DNA of 64,000 nt from positions 237,990 through 301,989 of the forward strand of contig JADJHD010000005.1 in NCBI GenBank assembly GCA_016707705.1. Reading direction: 5' to 3'. The notes beneath the pieces were generated by a model that was not told where the DNA came from, made no database searches, and worked only from the letters and a program-made list of their open reading frames with translations. This document shows, piece after piece, positions 36,341 through 46,001 of the stretch. Both the position numbers and the translations under genes were made by a program. The DNA is from Bacteroidales bacterium (lineage in GTDB: Bacteria; Bacteroidota; Bacteroidia; Bacteroidales; UBA4417). The first letter of the stretch is position 1. Every line of letters starts with the position of its first letter.

Positions 36341-36366
36341 TAAAAAAAGCCTCCCGAAGGAGGCTC
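36341..36366 (-). terminator. Intrinsic terminator of gdhA
   Basis: agcctcc (36348-36354) and ggaggct (36359-36365) form a 7-bp GC-rich stem with loop cgaa. On the minus strand it is followed by seven T residues. It lies about 45 bases after the gdhA stop codon. Confidence 0.9.
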
Positions 36367-36410
36367 TTTATCGTTTTGCTGCCATGATAAATCAGGCGGC
36401 GAGGGAATTA

Positions 36411-37757
36411 TTAAACAAGTCCCTGTGCAAGCATTGCTTCAGCAACCTTAACGAAGCCACCGATGTTGGCACCCTTAACGTAGTTGATGAATTCGCCTTC
36501 CTTACCAAACTTGATACAGGTCTGGTGGATGTTGATCATAATGTTATGAAGCTCCTGGTCAACGCGCTCGCGTGTCCAGCTGAGGCGCATGCTGTTCTGG
36601 CTCATTTCGAGTCCTGATGTAGCAACACCACCGGCGTTAGCAGCTTTTCCAGGTCCGTAAAGGATCTTCTTTTCAATGAAATGGTCAACAGCTTCAATAG
36701 TTGAAGGCATGTTAGCTCCTTCTGATACGCAGTAGCAACCATTGGCTACGAGAGTCTTGGCATCGTCGCCATTGAGTTCGTTCTGGGTTGCGCAAGGAAG
36801 AGCGATGTCGCATTTAACACCCCATGGGGTCTTACCTTCAACAAATTCGCAATTGTATTTCTTTGCGTAATCGCTGATACGTCCGCGTTTTACGTTCTTC
36901 AGGTCCATAACGTAAGCCAGTTTGTCGGCATCAATTCCGTTTGGATCATAGATGTAACCGTTGGAATCGCTGAGGGTAACAACTTTTCCGCCGAGCTGGG
37001 TAACTTTTTCAGTAGCATACTGAGCAACGTTTCCTGAACCGGAAATAACTACAGTCTTGCCTTTGAAATCCATACCACGGGTCTTCAGCATTTCTTCTGC
37101 GAAATAGGTGCAGCCGTAACCTGTAGCTTCAGGACGAATCAAGCTGCCTCCCCACTCGAGTCCTTTACCAGTGAGAACACCGGTGAACTCATTGCGGATA
37201 CGCTTGTACTGGCCATACATGAAGCCAATTTCACGACCACCAACACCTATGTCACCAGCTGGTACGTCGGTATCAGGACCGATATGACGCTGAAGTTCCA
37301 ACATGAATGACTGGGTAAATTTCATTACTTCATTGTCACTCTTGCCTTTAGGATCGAAATCGGATCCACCTTTACCACCGCCCATAGGCAGGGTGGTAAG
37401 ACTGTTCTTCAGAACCTGCTCGAAAGCCAGGAACTTCAGAATGCCAAGATTAACGGTGGGGTGGAAACGCAGTCCGCCTTTGTAAGGACCAATTGCGCTG
37501 CTCATTTCAATGCGGAAACCGCGGTTGATCTGAACTTCCCCCTTGTCATCCAGCCAGGGAACACGGAACATGATAACTCTTTCCGGCTCAACCATGCGCT
37601 CAAGAATTCCCTTGTATTTTGGGTTTTCTTCAACAAAAGGCATCAGTGATAAAACTACTTCCTTCACTGCCTGGTGAAATTCAACTTCACCTGGATTCTT
37701 GGCAATTACCTTTGCCATGAATTGATCAACTTTCTGATCAATAATCGTGTTTGACAT
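36411..37757 (-). CDS. gdhA: Glutamate dehydrogenase, NADP-type
   Basis: A 448-residue hexameric-type GDH that aminates 2-oxoglutarate to glutamate. Conserved parts are GYKGGLRFHPTVNLGILKFL-like PYKGGLRFHPTVN, the catalytic-Lys segment TLPMGGGKGGSDFDPKGKSD, the Asp segment DTDVPAGDIGVGGREIGFMY and the Rossmann motif VVISGSGNVAQYATEKV. Length and the KGKSDNEVMKF segment fit the NADP-dependent biosynthetic class. A TAnnTTTG promoter candidate lies about 115 bases before the start and a strong terminator follows. Monocistronic ammonia-assimilation gene. Confidence 0.96.
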   Translation of the reverse strand: MSNTIIDQKVDQFMAKVIAKNPGEVEFHQAVKEVVLSLMPFVEENPKYKGILERMVEPERVIMFRVPWLDDKGEVQINRGFRIEMSSAIGPYKGGLRFHPTVNLGILKFLAFEQVLKNSLTTLPMGGGKGGSDFDPKGKSDNEVMKFTQSFMLELQRHIGPDTDVPAGDIGVGGREIGFMYGQYKRIRNEFTGVLTGKGLEWGGSLIRPEATGYGCTYFAEEMLKTRGMDFKGKTVVISGSGNVAQYATEKVTQLGGKVVTLSDSNGYIYDPNGIDADKLAYVMDLKNVKRGRISDYAKKYNCEFVEGKTPWGVKCDIALPCATQNELNGDDAKTLVANGCYCVSEGANMPSTIEAVDHFIEKKILYGPGKAANAGGVATSGLEMSQNSMRLSWTRERVDQELHNIMINIHQTCIKFGKEGEFINYVKGANIGGFVKVAEAMLAQGLV

Positions 37758-38292
37758 AGTGGATAATGTTTAGTTTATGTATTGGGGAAATATGTTTTTT
37801 CCGCAGCAATATTAAACATATTGTACTGAACTGCAATGTTTTTTTACGTTTTTCTGTTATTTCAGTAACAAAGGTAAAATGAAGAAAAACAAGAAGTTGC
37901 GAGGGAAATTTTTTAATTAAGAGAAATGCTTAATAAATTCAGTAAAACACTTAATTTATTAAGAAGATGCTATTTTAAGTATTTTAAAATCAGTTTAATA
38001 GGATGCTACTTAGAATGAGTCTGTCATTAAGTTGCAGAATTATGAGGATTTATGTCATTTCATACGCTTTCTTCCATTAATTTTCCCGGTTTTTTGGGCT
38101 CAAAATATCACCGGGAATTTATCAGACTTTCTGCCTGAAATCATCTTTCCTGTCTGTAAGAAATCATTACTTTTATCGGGATATGAACCGGAAGCTGAAC
38201 AGAAGTTTAACTCTTGTTTTGCATTTGGACAGATCTGCTTTTGATCAGCACAGCTTACTGCTCTTTTATAATTATCGGAATAATTTTCAAGT
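37758..38292. other. Divergent intergenic region between gdhA and the PEP-binding protein gene
   Basis: About 535 AT-rich bases between divergent genes. It contains a gdhA promoter candidate near 37869. A 70-codon plus-strand frame (38032-38244) is open but has no family resemblance or sensible start context, and I do not call it. The 38250-38292 part presumably holds the promoter of the 1158-residue gene. Confidence 0.5.
37869..37876 (-). promoter_or_regulatory. Bacteroidota -7 element candidate for gdhA
   Basis: On the minus strand this reads TACCTTTG, matching the TAnnTTTG -7 consensus of the Bacteroidota primary sigma factor, in an AT-rich stretch. It implies a 5' leader of about 105 bases for gdhA. 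The -33 element is not clean, with TTG only about 13 bases upstream. Confidence 0.4.
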
Positions 38293-41200
38293 ATGACTGA
38301 AGAAGAAATTTCACAATCCTCACGAGATATTCAGCGACTTCTGTTCGAACGTGCAGAACGACTTAAGGAGTTGGCGGCTATTAATCAAACCACTGATATT
38401 CTGAAAGAGGGGAAACCCCTGGACGAAACTCTTCAGCAGCTTGCCAAACTTTTTCCCTCGGCATGGCAGTATCCTGAATATACTGTGTGCTGCATTGCCT
38501 TTGGAGGCAAGGAATACAAATCTCCGGGCTTTGTCAGGACCGGCTGGGTACAGCGGCAGTCATTCGATATTATTGACGGACGTAGCGGATATATAGATAT
38601 CTATTACACCAAGGATTTTATTCAGTTGGATGAAGGACCCTTCCTTAAAGAGGAGCGGCACCTGATCAGTAACCTTGCCAGTTCAATTACCGGATACCTG
38701 AATTCTCTTGCTGCCAAGGAACTTCTTCGCAAGTCGCGACTGGAAGAACCCATGCAAAGGGTGGCAAAACCTGTAAAGGAATCTGCTCTTCCAGGCAGGC
38801 AACTTTTACAGCGATTTCTTAACAAGAACAATTACAACCGTGATATCTACCACGACCTTATGCCTTTCAAGGTTAAGGAAATTCTACTGGTAGCCAATCT
38901 CTACGATGCCTACAGTATTGAGAGGGAAGGTCGTTTCTCGGAATACGTTTTGGGAGAATACCACCAGCTTAGTCTTACCTCTGTTCCCCGAATAACCGGG
39001 GTTTCATCTGGAGAAGAGGCTTTTGAACAGCTGAATTCCAAGCACTTTGACCTGATTATCTTCATGGTGGGCGTGGATAAGAGTATGCCGATGAGTCTGT
39101 CAAAGGACCTGAAACAGGCATTCCCCTACATCCCCATCTACATGCTTCTGAACAACAACACTGATGTTGAGTTCTTCGTGCAGGAAAAAAGGAAGTATGC
39201 TGCCATCGACCGCATTTTTGTCTGGAACGGGGAAAGCAAGGTGTTCTTTGCGATGATCAAGCTTCTGGAGGATGAGATCAATGTAGAAAATGATACCAGG
39301 GTCGGACTGGTCAGGGTGATTTTGCTTGTTGAAGACAGTCCGCAATTCTATTCGCGCTACCTGCCCCTGCTCTATGGCATCGTTATGGATCAGACGCGGC
39401 GTATCATTGATGATGTTAGTACGGATGAATTATATAAGGTTCTCAGGTTAAGGGCCAGGCCCAAAATACTTCTGGCTGCCAATTATGAGGAGGCTATGGA
39501 TGTAATCAACTACTATAAGGATTACATGCTATGTCTGGTAACGGATGTGAAATTCGACAAGGCTGGAAAGGCTGATGAAACTGCAGGCTTCCAATTGGTA
39601 AGCTATGTAAGGGAAAATCTTCGTGATCTGCCCACAATTATACAGTCGTCGGATCTGGAAAACTCACGCAGGGCTTATGAGTTAAGGGCTACATTCATCG
39701 ACAAGAATTCTGAAAGCCTATCGCAGGATTTCAAGAGCTTTATTATGCATTACCTGGGTTTCGGGAATTTTATCTACCGCGACAAGGATGGGCATCAGAT
39801 TGCAATCGCCAAATCGCTGAGGGAGTTTGAAGGACAGCTTCGCACCATCCCCGATGAATCCCTGATTTATCATGCACGCAAGGACCACTTTTCACTCTGG
39901 CTGATGGCCCGTGGTGAAATTCAGGTGGCAAGGATTATCAATCCTCAAAAGGTTACCGATTTCCAGAGTCCCGGAGATCTCAGGGAATACCTGCTGGATG
40001 TTATTCAGCAGTTCAGGAACGAGCAAAACAAGGGCAAAATCATCCCCTTTGAGGAGTCAGCCATTACTGATGAACATAATGTAGTAAGTCTGGTACCCGG
40101 ATTGCTTGGTGGTAAGGGCAGGGGACTGGCCTTCATTAACAGCCTGATCTATAACTACGACTTCAATGTGCATGTGCCGCATATCAATATTCGCACTCCG
40201 AAAACTTCAATCATCGGAACTGATGAGTTCGAGTACTTTGTGGAGAAACACAAACTCTATGAAAAGGTGCAGGCCCTTGAGGATTATGAGGAAGTGAAAA
40301 GACTTTTTGTAAGCTGTTCATTGTCTGATACATTGATCCGCAGATTGCGCGTTCTGCTCAAATTAATTGACAGGCCACTTGCCGTGCGTTCATCCGGATT
40401 GTTTGAAGATTCTCTTTCTCAGCCTTTTGCAGGTATCTTTGAGACTTACCTCCTGCCCAATAACCATGCGGATATTAATGTAAGGCTTCAGCAACTTATG
40501 AATGCCATTCGACTGGTGTATGCATCAGTATATTCAAGGGAAGCAAGAGGGTATATCGAAGCCATCAACTACAAGCTTGAAGAGGAAAAGATGGCTGTAG
40601 TTATTCAGGAGGTTGTGGGTAATCAATATGGGGATGTTTACTATCCTCATATCAGTGGTGTTGCACAATCCTATAATTATTATCCCTTCGGACATATGCA
40701 GCCTGAGGAAGGCTTTGCCATTGCAGCTCTCGGACTGGGTAAGTTTGTAGTGGATGGTGGTTCAGCATACCGTTTCTCACCCAAGTATCCTGCTACTGAG
40801 AATTTCAGTCCAAAAGACCTTTTCAAGAATTCTCAAACCCGCTTCATAGCAGTTGATCTGGCCAAGGAAGATGTAAATCTTCTGGAAGGTGAAATGGCCG
40901 GCTTAAGGGAGCTAGACATTGAAGAGGCTGAAAAACATGGAACTCTTAAGCATCTTGCTTCAGTTTATGATGCAGATAATCAACGAATTATTCCCGGAAT
41001 TAATAACCCTGGTCCCCGAATCATCAATTTCAGCAATATCCTGAAATATGATTATATGCCAATGGCTAAAACCATTGAAACAGTTCTCGATATTGTCAAG
41101 GAGGCAATGGGTACTCCGGTGGAGATTGAATTTGCCATCGACCTGAACCGTGATGCAGATTATAAAACAACTTTCTATTTGCTTCAGATCAAGCCTTTAA

Positions 41201-41769
41201 TAGGAGCGGAGCAGGATTACAATGTGGAACTTTCGGAAATAGACCGCAATTCCATGGTGCTGATGTCGAACAAGGGCATGGGCAACGGACAGATCAGCGA
41301 TATCACCGATGTGATTTTCGTTGATACTGATACTTTCGACAAGAGCAAGACCGCTGAAATGGCTCAGGAGATAGAATCCCTGAATACCCTGATGAAGAAT
41401 GAGAACCGTAAATATGTGCTGATTGGTCCCGGACGCTGGGGTACCCGTGACCGCTGGATCGGAATTCCAGTTAACTGGCCGCAGATCAGTCATGCGAAAG
41501 TTATTGTCGAGACCAGTCTTGAAGGATATCCGCTTGATGCATCCTCAGGCTCTCACTTCTTCCATAATGTTACTTCCATGAATGTGGGGTATTTCTCCGT
41601 TCAGCCCGAACTGGGTGAAAGCTTCATCGACTATGGTTTCCTCAAGAAACAGCAATTGGTGAACAGCACTCAGTTCTTCAGGCATGTCCGTTTTCCTTCA
41701 CCAATCAGTATTAAGATGGACGGAAGGAAGAGGCTGGCTGTAGTTACCTGGAGTGAGTTTTCCCAATAG
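38293..41769 (+). CDS. Multidomain GAF/receiver-like/PEP-pyruvate-binding protein
   Basis: A 1158-residue cytoplasmic protein. Order: coiled N-terminus and GAF-like sensor (about 1-140), two receiver-like domains (about 185-330, EILLVANLYDAY; and about 345-500, VRVILLVEDSPQFYSRY, with an Asp in CLVTDVKFDKAG), a linker, then a PPDK_N-type ATP-grasp domain (about 595-1110: VPGLLGGKGRGLAFINSL, RPLAVRSSGLFEDSLSQPFA, GIFETYLLP, MAVVIQEVVGNQYGDVY). The swivelling His domain and the PEP-binding TIM barrel of true PEP synthases are absent. So it can bind nucleotide but should not make PEP by the normal route; it is more likely a signalling or phosphotransfer protein (inference). Often annotated as PEP synthase in Bacteroidota. 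Confidence 0.85.
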   Translation: MTEEEISQSSRDIQRLLFERAERLKELAAINQTTDILKEGKPLDETLQQLAKLFPSAWQYPEYTVCCIAFGGKEYKSPGFVRTGWVQRQSFDIIDGRSGYIDIYYTKDFIQLDEGPFLKEERHLISNLASSITGYLNSLAAKELLRKSRLEEPMQRVAKPVKESALPGRQLLQRFLNKNNYNRDIYHDLMPFKVKEILLVANLYDAYSIEREGRFSEYVLGEYHQLSLTSVPRITGVSSGEEAFEQLNSKHFDLIIFMVGVDKSMPMSLSKDLKQAFPYIPIYMLLNNNTDVEFFVQEKRKYAAIDRIFVWNGESKVFFAMIKLLEDEINVENDTRVGLVRVILLVEDSPQFYSRYLPLLYGIVMDQTRRIIDDVSTDELYKVLRLRARPKILLAANYEEAMDVINYYKDYMLCLVTDVKFDKAGKADETAGFQLVSYVRENLRDLPTIIQSSDLENSRRAYELRATFIDKNSESLSQDFKSFIMHYLGFGNFIYRDKDGHQIAIAKSLREFEGQLRTIPDESLIYHARKDHFSLWLMARGEIQVARIINPQKVTDFQSPGDLREYLLDVIQQFRNEQNKGKIIPFEESAITDEHNVVSLVPGLLGGKGRGLAFINSLIYNYDFNVHVPHINIRTPKTSIIGTDEFEYFVEKHKLYEKVQALEDYEEVKRLFVSCSLSDTLIRRLRVLLKLIDRPLAVRSSGLFEDSLSQPFAGIFETYLLPNNHADINVRLQQLMNAIRLVYASVYSREARGYIEAINYKLEEEKMAVVIQEVVGNQYGDVYYPHISGVAQSYNYYPFGHMQPEEGFAIAALGLGKFVVDGGSAYRFSPKYPATENFSPKDLFKNSQTRFIAVDLAKEDVNLLEGEMAGLRELDIEEAEKHGTLKHLASVYDADNQRIIPGINNPGPRIINFSNILKYDYMPMAKTIETVLDIVKEAMGTPVEIEFAIDLNRDADYKTTFYLLQIKPLIGAEQDYNVELSEIDRNSMVLMSNKGMGNGQISDITDVIFVDTDTFDKSKTAEMAQEIESLNTLMKNENRKYVLIGPGRWGTRDRWIGIPVNWPQISHAKVIVETSLEGYPLDASSGSHFFHNVTSMNVGYFSVQPELGESFIDYGFLKKQQLVNSTQFFRHVRFPSPISIKMDGRKRLAVVTWSEFSQ

Positions 41770-42364
41770 ATTTCGGATTTCTGATTTCGGATTGCGGATT
41801 GATGATTGTTGTGGATTTGTGCTTCTTTGGAGTGACAATGAGACAAGGAGACGGGGAGACTATGAGATGGGGAGAGGTAGGAATTAGTCCGCCGGCTGGT
41901 GGATGGATTTGTGCTTCTTTGGAGTGACAATGAGACAAGGAGACGGGGAGACTATGAGATGGGGAGAGGTAGGAATTAGTCCGCCGGCTGGTGGATGGAT
42001 TTGTGCTTCTTTGGAGTGACAATGAGACGGGGAGACTATGGGACGGGGAGAGGTGGGAATTAGTCCGCCAGCTGGCGGATGGAGATGTGCGAATTTTTGA
42101 ATGAATTCAACTTGAACGAGGTTGTCACACTGAGCTTGTCACACTGAGCTTGTCGAAGTGTTCTACCAAAAGGCACAATCAAAATCAGTCCGCCGTCCGC
42201 CTGCTGGTAGAGGATATGTCCGCCGCGGCTGACATCCGTGTTTTAATTACTCCTACTTGCAAAACCTGGAATCACTCCGAACTTTGAACTTCGAACCCCG
42301 AACTTTAGAAAGCAAGGAAATTTAGAACAGGCACCACTGACCACTAACAACTAAATACTAACAA
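41770..42364. repeat. Composite intergenic repeat island C with 92-bp tandem repeat
   Basis: About 595 bases between convergent genes. It begins with nearly three tandem copies of a 92-bp unit (from about 41815, 41907, 41999; the third shortened), each containing gtgcttctttggagtgacaa, gagacggggagactatgag and ending in a tccgccggctggtgga palindrome variant. Then come two cacactgagcttgtc units and gaagtgttctaccaaaaggc (42126-42173), degenerate palindromes (42187-42232) and a gaactttgaacttcgaacc array (about 42277-42305). The modules and their order match islands A (inverted) and D. Confidence 0.8.
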
Positions 42365-43852
42365 CTATTCTTCGAATTTCACCAGGCTGAGTTTCTTTTC
42401 TTTCAGATTGTAGGTTCCGAGGATATAGAAATCCTTATAGCGGAAAACGGTTTCAGTGGTCTGCTGCTTGATGTTCATCCTGCTGTATTCCCTTATTTTA
42501 TCAAAAGCCAGTTCAGGAGCTTCTCCCTCCAGGTGGACAATGCTGCCGGGCTCGAAGATTGCCTTAACGTAGGTAGAACGGATGTTTGTATAGGTTTGGA
42601 AACTGCTGAAGGTGGGATTGTAAGGAGTTGAGATTGGAATAGTGATGGAGCCCTGCGGACCTGCAAGAGTGACACCAAATCCCGGAGAACCGGCTCCCGG
42701 CATCACACCTCCGGAGGACATCTGCTGAACTTCTTTAAAGGATCCCAAAGTAACAAGCACTGTATCGCGGATATTGTATGCCGTAATTCCAACGTTTCCA
42801 TTCAGGGTCTTTCGAAGAAAGGATTCTGTGGTTTCCAATACCCTGGTTTTATTCTGTCCGATTGAGCTGATGCTGCCTTCCTGATACAAGGGTGAATTGC
42901 TGAAACTGATTTCCCCTTCACGATTGGCGCGGTAGCTTGCAAGAATCTGATGACCGGGTATCCTTGTGACCTTAACATTCATTTCATCCTTGCAGCAACT
43001 AAACTGCCACAGCAGATCATCCGACAGAAATGAATTACCCTTGATTTTGGAGTTGCAATCCAGTCCGGGACGTGGAACCTTAACTATTTGGAAAATGCTG
43101 TCCGACAGGCCAAGAATTATGATAGAGGTATGGGCTTTCATCTCTTCAGAGGTCAGAAATAACTTATCGTCCTGAAAATAGATTTTGTTCCCCTTTGAAG
43201 TAACATCAATTGAATTCGGGCCATCAGTATCCACTCTGTTTACTCTAATCGATGTCCAGGATTGGTCTCCCTCATGCAGAACATCATAAAGGGTGTTGAA
43301 ATTTCCATCTCCAAATTGCTCCCTGGAAGCATCATAGGTAAGTAGTTTGTAGTTCAGGTCGGTGCCGAAGGAATAAATCCTGAGGATAGAACCTCTGTCA
43401 ATCGTAAGGATATGGAATTTATCCTTTTCACTGAAGCTTTCAAGCAAGCGTTCTCCACTGAGCTTTACAGTTAGTTCAGTTTCCTTGACCTTATTTTCAG
43501 TGAAATTGAATGATTTGACCAGCAGACTTGTTTTTGGTCCGTTGCAAAAGAAAAGGTGAATCAGGTCTGAATTGTGGCAGGATCCCAGTAATTCCGGATA
43601 TTTCTTTGGTTGTCTCCCTGTTTCAAGTTTTTTCCTGAGGGTGAAATCACTGTTAAGGATATGGCATAGAATGGAATCCTTATCAAGCATGAAAATGGTG
43701 ATCTCACCACTGCTCTTATCTACCAAAGGGTATACTTCCCTAACGATTTTCTGGCCTGAACTCAGTTTAACCGGTTCTTCGAAGAGGATTTCCTGTGCTA
43801 TCAAATCAAACGATAACAAAACGAAGATCAGAATTGAAAGAATACGCATCAT
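42365..43852 (-). CDS. Secreted protein of unknown function
   Basis: About 495 residues from the double ATG (43852/43849) that begins a clear signal peptide (MRILSILIFVLLSFDLIAQ); the open frame extends 39 codons upstream without signal character. The mature protein is beta-rich with repeated short blades (GEITIFMLDKDSILCHIL, DLIHLFFCNGPKTSLLVKSF, FHILTIDRGSILRIYSFGTD), compatible with a propeller-like fold. A Gly/Pro-rich insert (VMPGAGSPGFGVTLAGPQG) is near residue 385. No T9SS sorting domain, lipobox or known family is recognised. Monocistronic. Confidence 0.7.
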   Translation of the reverse strand: MMRILSILIFVLLSFDLIAQEILFEEPVKLSSGQKIVREVYPLVDKSSGEITIFMLDKDSILCHILNSDFTLRKKLETGRQPKKYPELLGSCHNSDLIHLFFCNGPKTSLLVKSFNFTENKVKETELTVKLSGERLLESFSEKDKFHILTIDRGSILRIYSFGTDLNYKLLTYDASREQFGDGNFNTLYDVLHEGDQSWTSIRVNRVDTDGPNSIDVTSKGNKIYFQDDKLFLTSEEMKAHTSIIILGLSDSIFQIVKVPRPGLDCNSKIKGNSFLSDDLLWQFSCCKDEMNVKVTRIPGHQILASYRANREGEISFSNSPLYQEGSISSIGQNKTRVLETTESFLRKTLNGNVGITAYNIRDTVLVTLGSFKEVQQMSSGGVMPGAGSPGFGVTLAGPQGSITIPISTPYNPTFSSFQTYTNIRSTYVKAIFEPGSIVHLEGEAPELAFDKIREYSRMNIKQQTTETVFRYKDFYILGTYNLKEKKLSLVKFEE

Positions 43853-44162
43853 ACTGTGAATTTGAATTGTAATAAAATCAGATTGCGTGGATATATTGGC
43901 AATTCCGGGTTCGCTAATATTGAGATATTTAGTGCAATTCTGGCCGGAAATGAGGATTGTCACAGGCAATGTAAATATCGCAATAAACTAATTCTGATAC
44001 TACTTTTCTTATTCTGATTCATCTGTATTTTATTCTCATTCAACCTCATATTATTCTTTTATATCATGATTTGCTTCAAATCCGGTTTTTTGGGTATTAC
44101 TTTTATTTGAATTCCTGATATAGTAGTATTAGGTTCTCTTCTTCCACCCTCAACCCTGACCA

Positions 44163-44621
44163 ATGTCCAGAACTAATCATACTCTCTCCTCTGCTTCCAA
44201 TCTAAGGCGGCTCGTCCGGACAGTAGCTGAATTGTATCGTGATGATATTCAGGATACTCTGGCAGTTAGTCATGAAGCCCATTCCTACACCTTCTTTGAT
44301 GCCCGCCAACCCGGACAATCGCAGGGACTTCAGGAGGCTTGCTACCCGCATCGCAACAATCCTTTCGATGGAAGCATGGTAGCATATGATGAAGTACTCA
44401 GTCGGTTTACAATAATGTTAAGTCTTGCCAAATCCTTGAGAGTGGTTGCCGAACTATATTCCAGGGAAGGTGTCTTCATTAAATGTATGTTCGATCGTCA
44501 TATTCAACTTGGACTCACTGAAATTTCCGGCTTTGCCAAAGGAGTTAGTCTCAAAGGATTCATAGTGATGTTCAGTTCTTCCGAGGGAATGAAAAGTTTT
44601 AAGATTAATGAGAGAATGTGA
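44163..44621 (+). CDS. Hypothetical protein, orphan
   Basis: A 152-residue frame with ATG start and a non-repetitive, protein-like composition: amphipathic helical N-terminus (SNLRRLVRTVAELYRDDIQD), a middle RQPGQSQGLQEACYPHRNNP and a mixed C-terminus (SLKGFIVMFSSSEGMKSFK). I do not recognise the family. Its last codons and stop lie in the gagaatgtgaagatgcgcagcg repeat, so the original end may have been replaced. It is flanked by a 190-base gap upstream and repeat island D downstream. Probably real, but only moderately supported. Confidence 0.45.
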   Translation: MSRTNHTLSSASNLRRLVRTVAELYRDDIQDTLAVSHEAHSYTFFDARQPGQSQGLQEACYPHRNNPFDGSMVAYDEVLSRFTIMLSLAKSLRVVAELYSREGVFIKCMFDRHIQLGLTEISGFAKGVSLKGFIVMFSSSEGMKSFKINERM

Positions 44622-45208
44622 AGATGCGCAGCGAAGCGGAGTCCGCCAACTGGCGGATGGAGATGTGAAGATGTGGAGATGTGGAGATGTGAAGATGTTG
44701 AGATATGAAAATGTGCAGCGAAGCGAAGTCCGCCAACTGGTGGATGGAGATGTGAAGATGCGCAGCGGAGTCCCGTCAGTTGGGGTTTAGATAAAGGGCT
44801 ATCGTTTGAAGTGACAGGCTGTTAATTAGATAATTAGTCCGCCGACTAACGGATGAAAATGAATTATGCTGTTAGTTCTATGTCCATTGTCACACTGAGC
44901 TTGTCACACTGAGCTTGTCGAAGTGTTCTACCAAAAAGCACAATCAAACCAGTCCGCCGGCTGGCGGATCTGTGTTCTAATTGCTCCTACTTGCAAAACT
45001 TAGAAACACTCCTAACTTCGAACCCTGAACTCCGAACCCCGAACTTCGAACCCCGAACCCCGAACTCCGAACCCCGAACCCCGAACTTTCCAAAGAATCA
45101 ACGAACTGGATCAAATATTCCAGCTGTCAAGTAATGCAAAAGATTAAGCAGGGCGAAACAATCAGCATGGAAATGGGTTATCTTTGATTATCAGTCAATT
45201 TATCCCCT
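44605..45208. repeat. Composite intergenic repeat island D
   Basis: About 600 bases. Order: gatgcgcagcgaagcggagtc modules with tccgccaactggcgga (44640-44655) and a variant tccgccaactggtgga (44729-44744), gatgtggagatgtgaag short repeats, gggtttagataaagggctat (44782-44801), a palindrome remnant near 44837, two cacactgagcttgtc units with gaagtgttctaccaaaaagc (about 44891-44940), tccgccggctggcgga (44953-44968), ctcctacttgcaaaactta and then a long gaaccccgaactccgaacc array (about 45017-45090). The final ~115 bases before the transporter gene are unique. Confidence 0.8.
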
Positions 45209-45997
45209 ATGACCTTAGTTGAGCAAAATCAGGCACAGCGCAAGAACAGACTGTACCTTATCCTGGCCTGCATATTTATTACCAATGCCATCATAGCTGA
45301 ATTCGGAGGTGTAAAGATGTTCTCTGCCGAGAAACTGCTTGGACTCCTTCCCGCGAACATGAATATTTTCGGTTCGGTTGTCGATTTCAATATGAGTGTT
45401 GGCGTTCTGATCTGGCCCTTCGTTTTTATTCTATCTGACTTGATGAATGAATACTTTGGAAAGAAGGGCGTCAGACTTATAAGTTTTATCACGGCAGGCA
45501 TGATAGGGTATGGGTTCCTGATTATCCTGGGTTGGACGAAGATGCCACCTGCTGATTTCTGGCTGCAGCTCAATGGACAGGATTCCCAGGGGAGACCTTT
45601 TGATATCGATTATGCCTATTCCACAATATTCAGGCAGGGACTGGGTATTATTGTGGGTTCTCTCACAGCATTCCTTGTTAGCCAGCTTGTTGATGCCTAT
45701 GTTTTCCATTTCTTCCGGAAGTTCACCGGACATAAGCATCTCTGGGTCCGGGCTACAGGATCAACCATCGTATCGCAGCTTATTGACAGTTTTGTAATCT
45801 TGATCATAGCCTTCTACCTCCTTGGAAACTGGAGTCTTGAGCAGGTGCTTAAAGTGGGAATGGTTCAATACGGTTACAAGGTTCTGCTTGCAATCCTGCT
45901 AACACCACTGATCTATCTGGCTCATTATTTTATCGACCTCTACCTTGGGAGGGAAGAGTCCAAACTGATAATTGAAGAAACCAACCAGAAGTGGTAG
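45209..45997 (+). CDS. yhhQ: Queuosine precursor transporter, YhhQ/VUT family
   Basis: A 262-residue inner-membrane protein with about six helices (YLILACIFITNAIIAEFGGV; VGVLIWPFVFILSDLMNEYF; GLGIIVGSLTAFLVSQLVDA; STIVSQLIDSFVILIIAFYL). These match the DUF165/YhhQ family, which imports queuosine precursors such as preQ0/preQ1 for tRNA modification. The SDLMNEYFGKK and RATGSTIVSQLIDS motifs are characteristic. It ends tail-to-tail with the wtpC-like gene, 4 bases between stops. Salvage of queuine precursors suggests incomplete or supplemented queuosine synthesis (inference). Confidence 0.92.
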   Translation: MTLVEQNQAQRKNRLYLILACIFITNAIIAEFGGVKMFSAEKLLGLLPANMNIFGSVVDFNMSVGVLIWPFVFILSDLMNEYFGKKGVRLISFITAGMIGYGFLIILGWTKMPPADFWLQLNGQDSQGRPFDIDYAYSTIFRQGLGIIVGSLTAFLVSQLVDAYVFHFFRKFTGHKHLWVRATGSTIVSQLIDSFVILIIAFYLLGNWSLEQVLKVGMVQYGYKVLLAILLTPLIYLAHYFIDLYLGREESKLIIEETNQKW

Positions 45998-46001
45998 GAT
46001 A

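Noticed and set aside
38032..38244. 70-codon frame in the gdhA upstream region
   Set aside because: No recognisable family, AT-rich composition and no start context; likely chance.
41670..42022. Two overlapping frames that start with the same peptide (MSLQRSTNPSTSRRTNSY)
   Set aside because: Identical starts exactly 92 bases apart are produced by the tandem repeat, not by genes.
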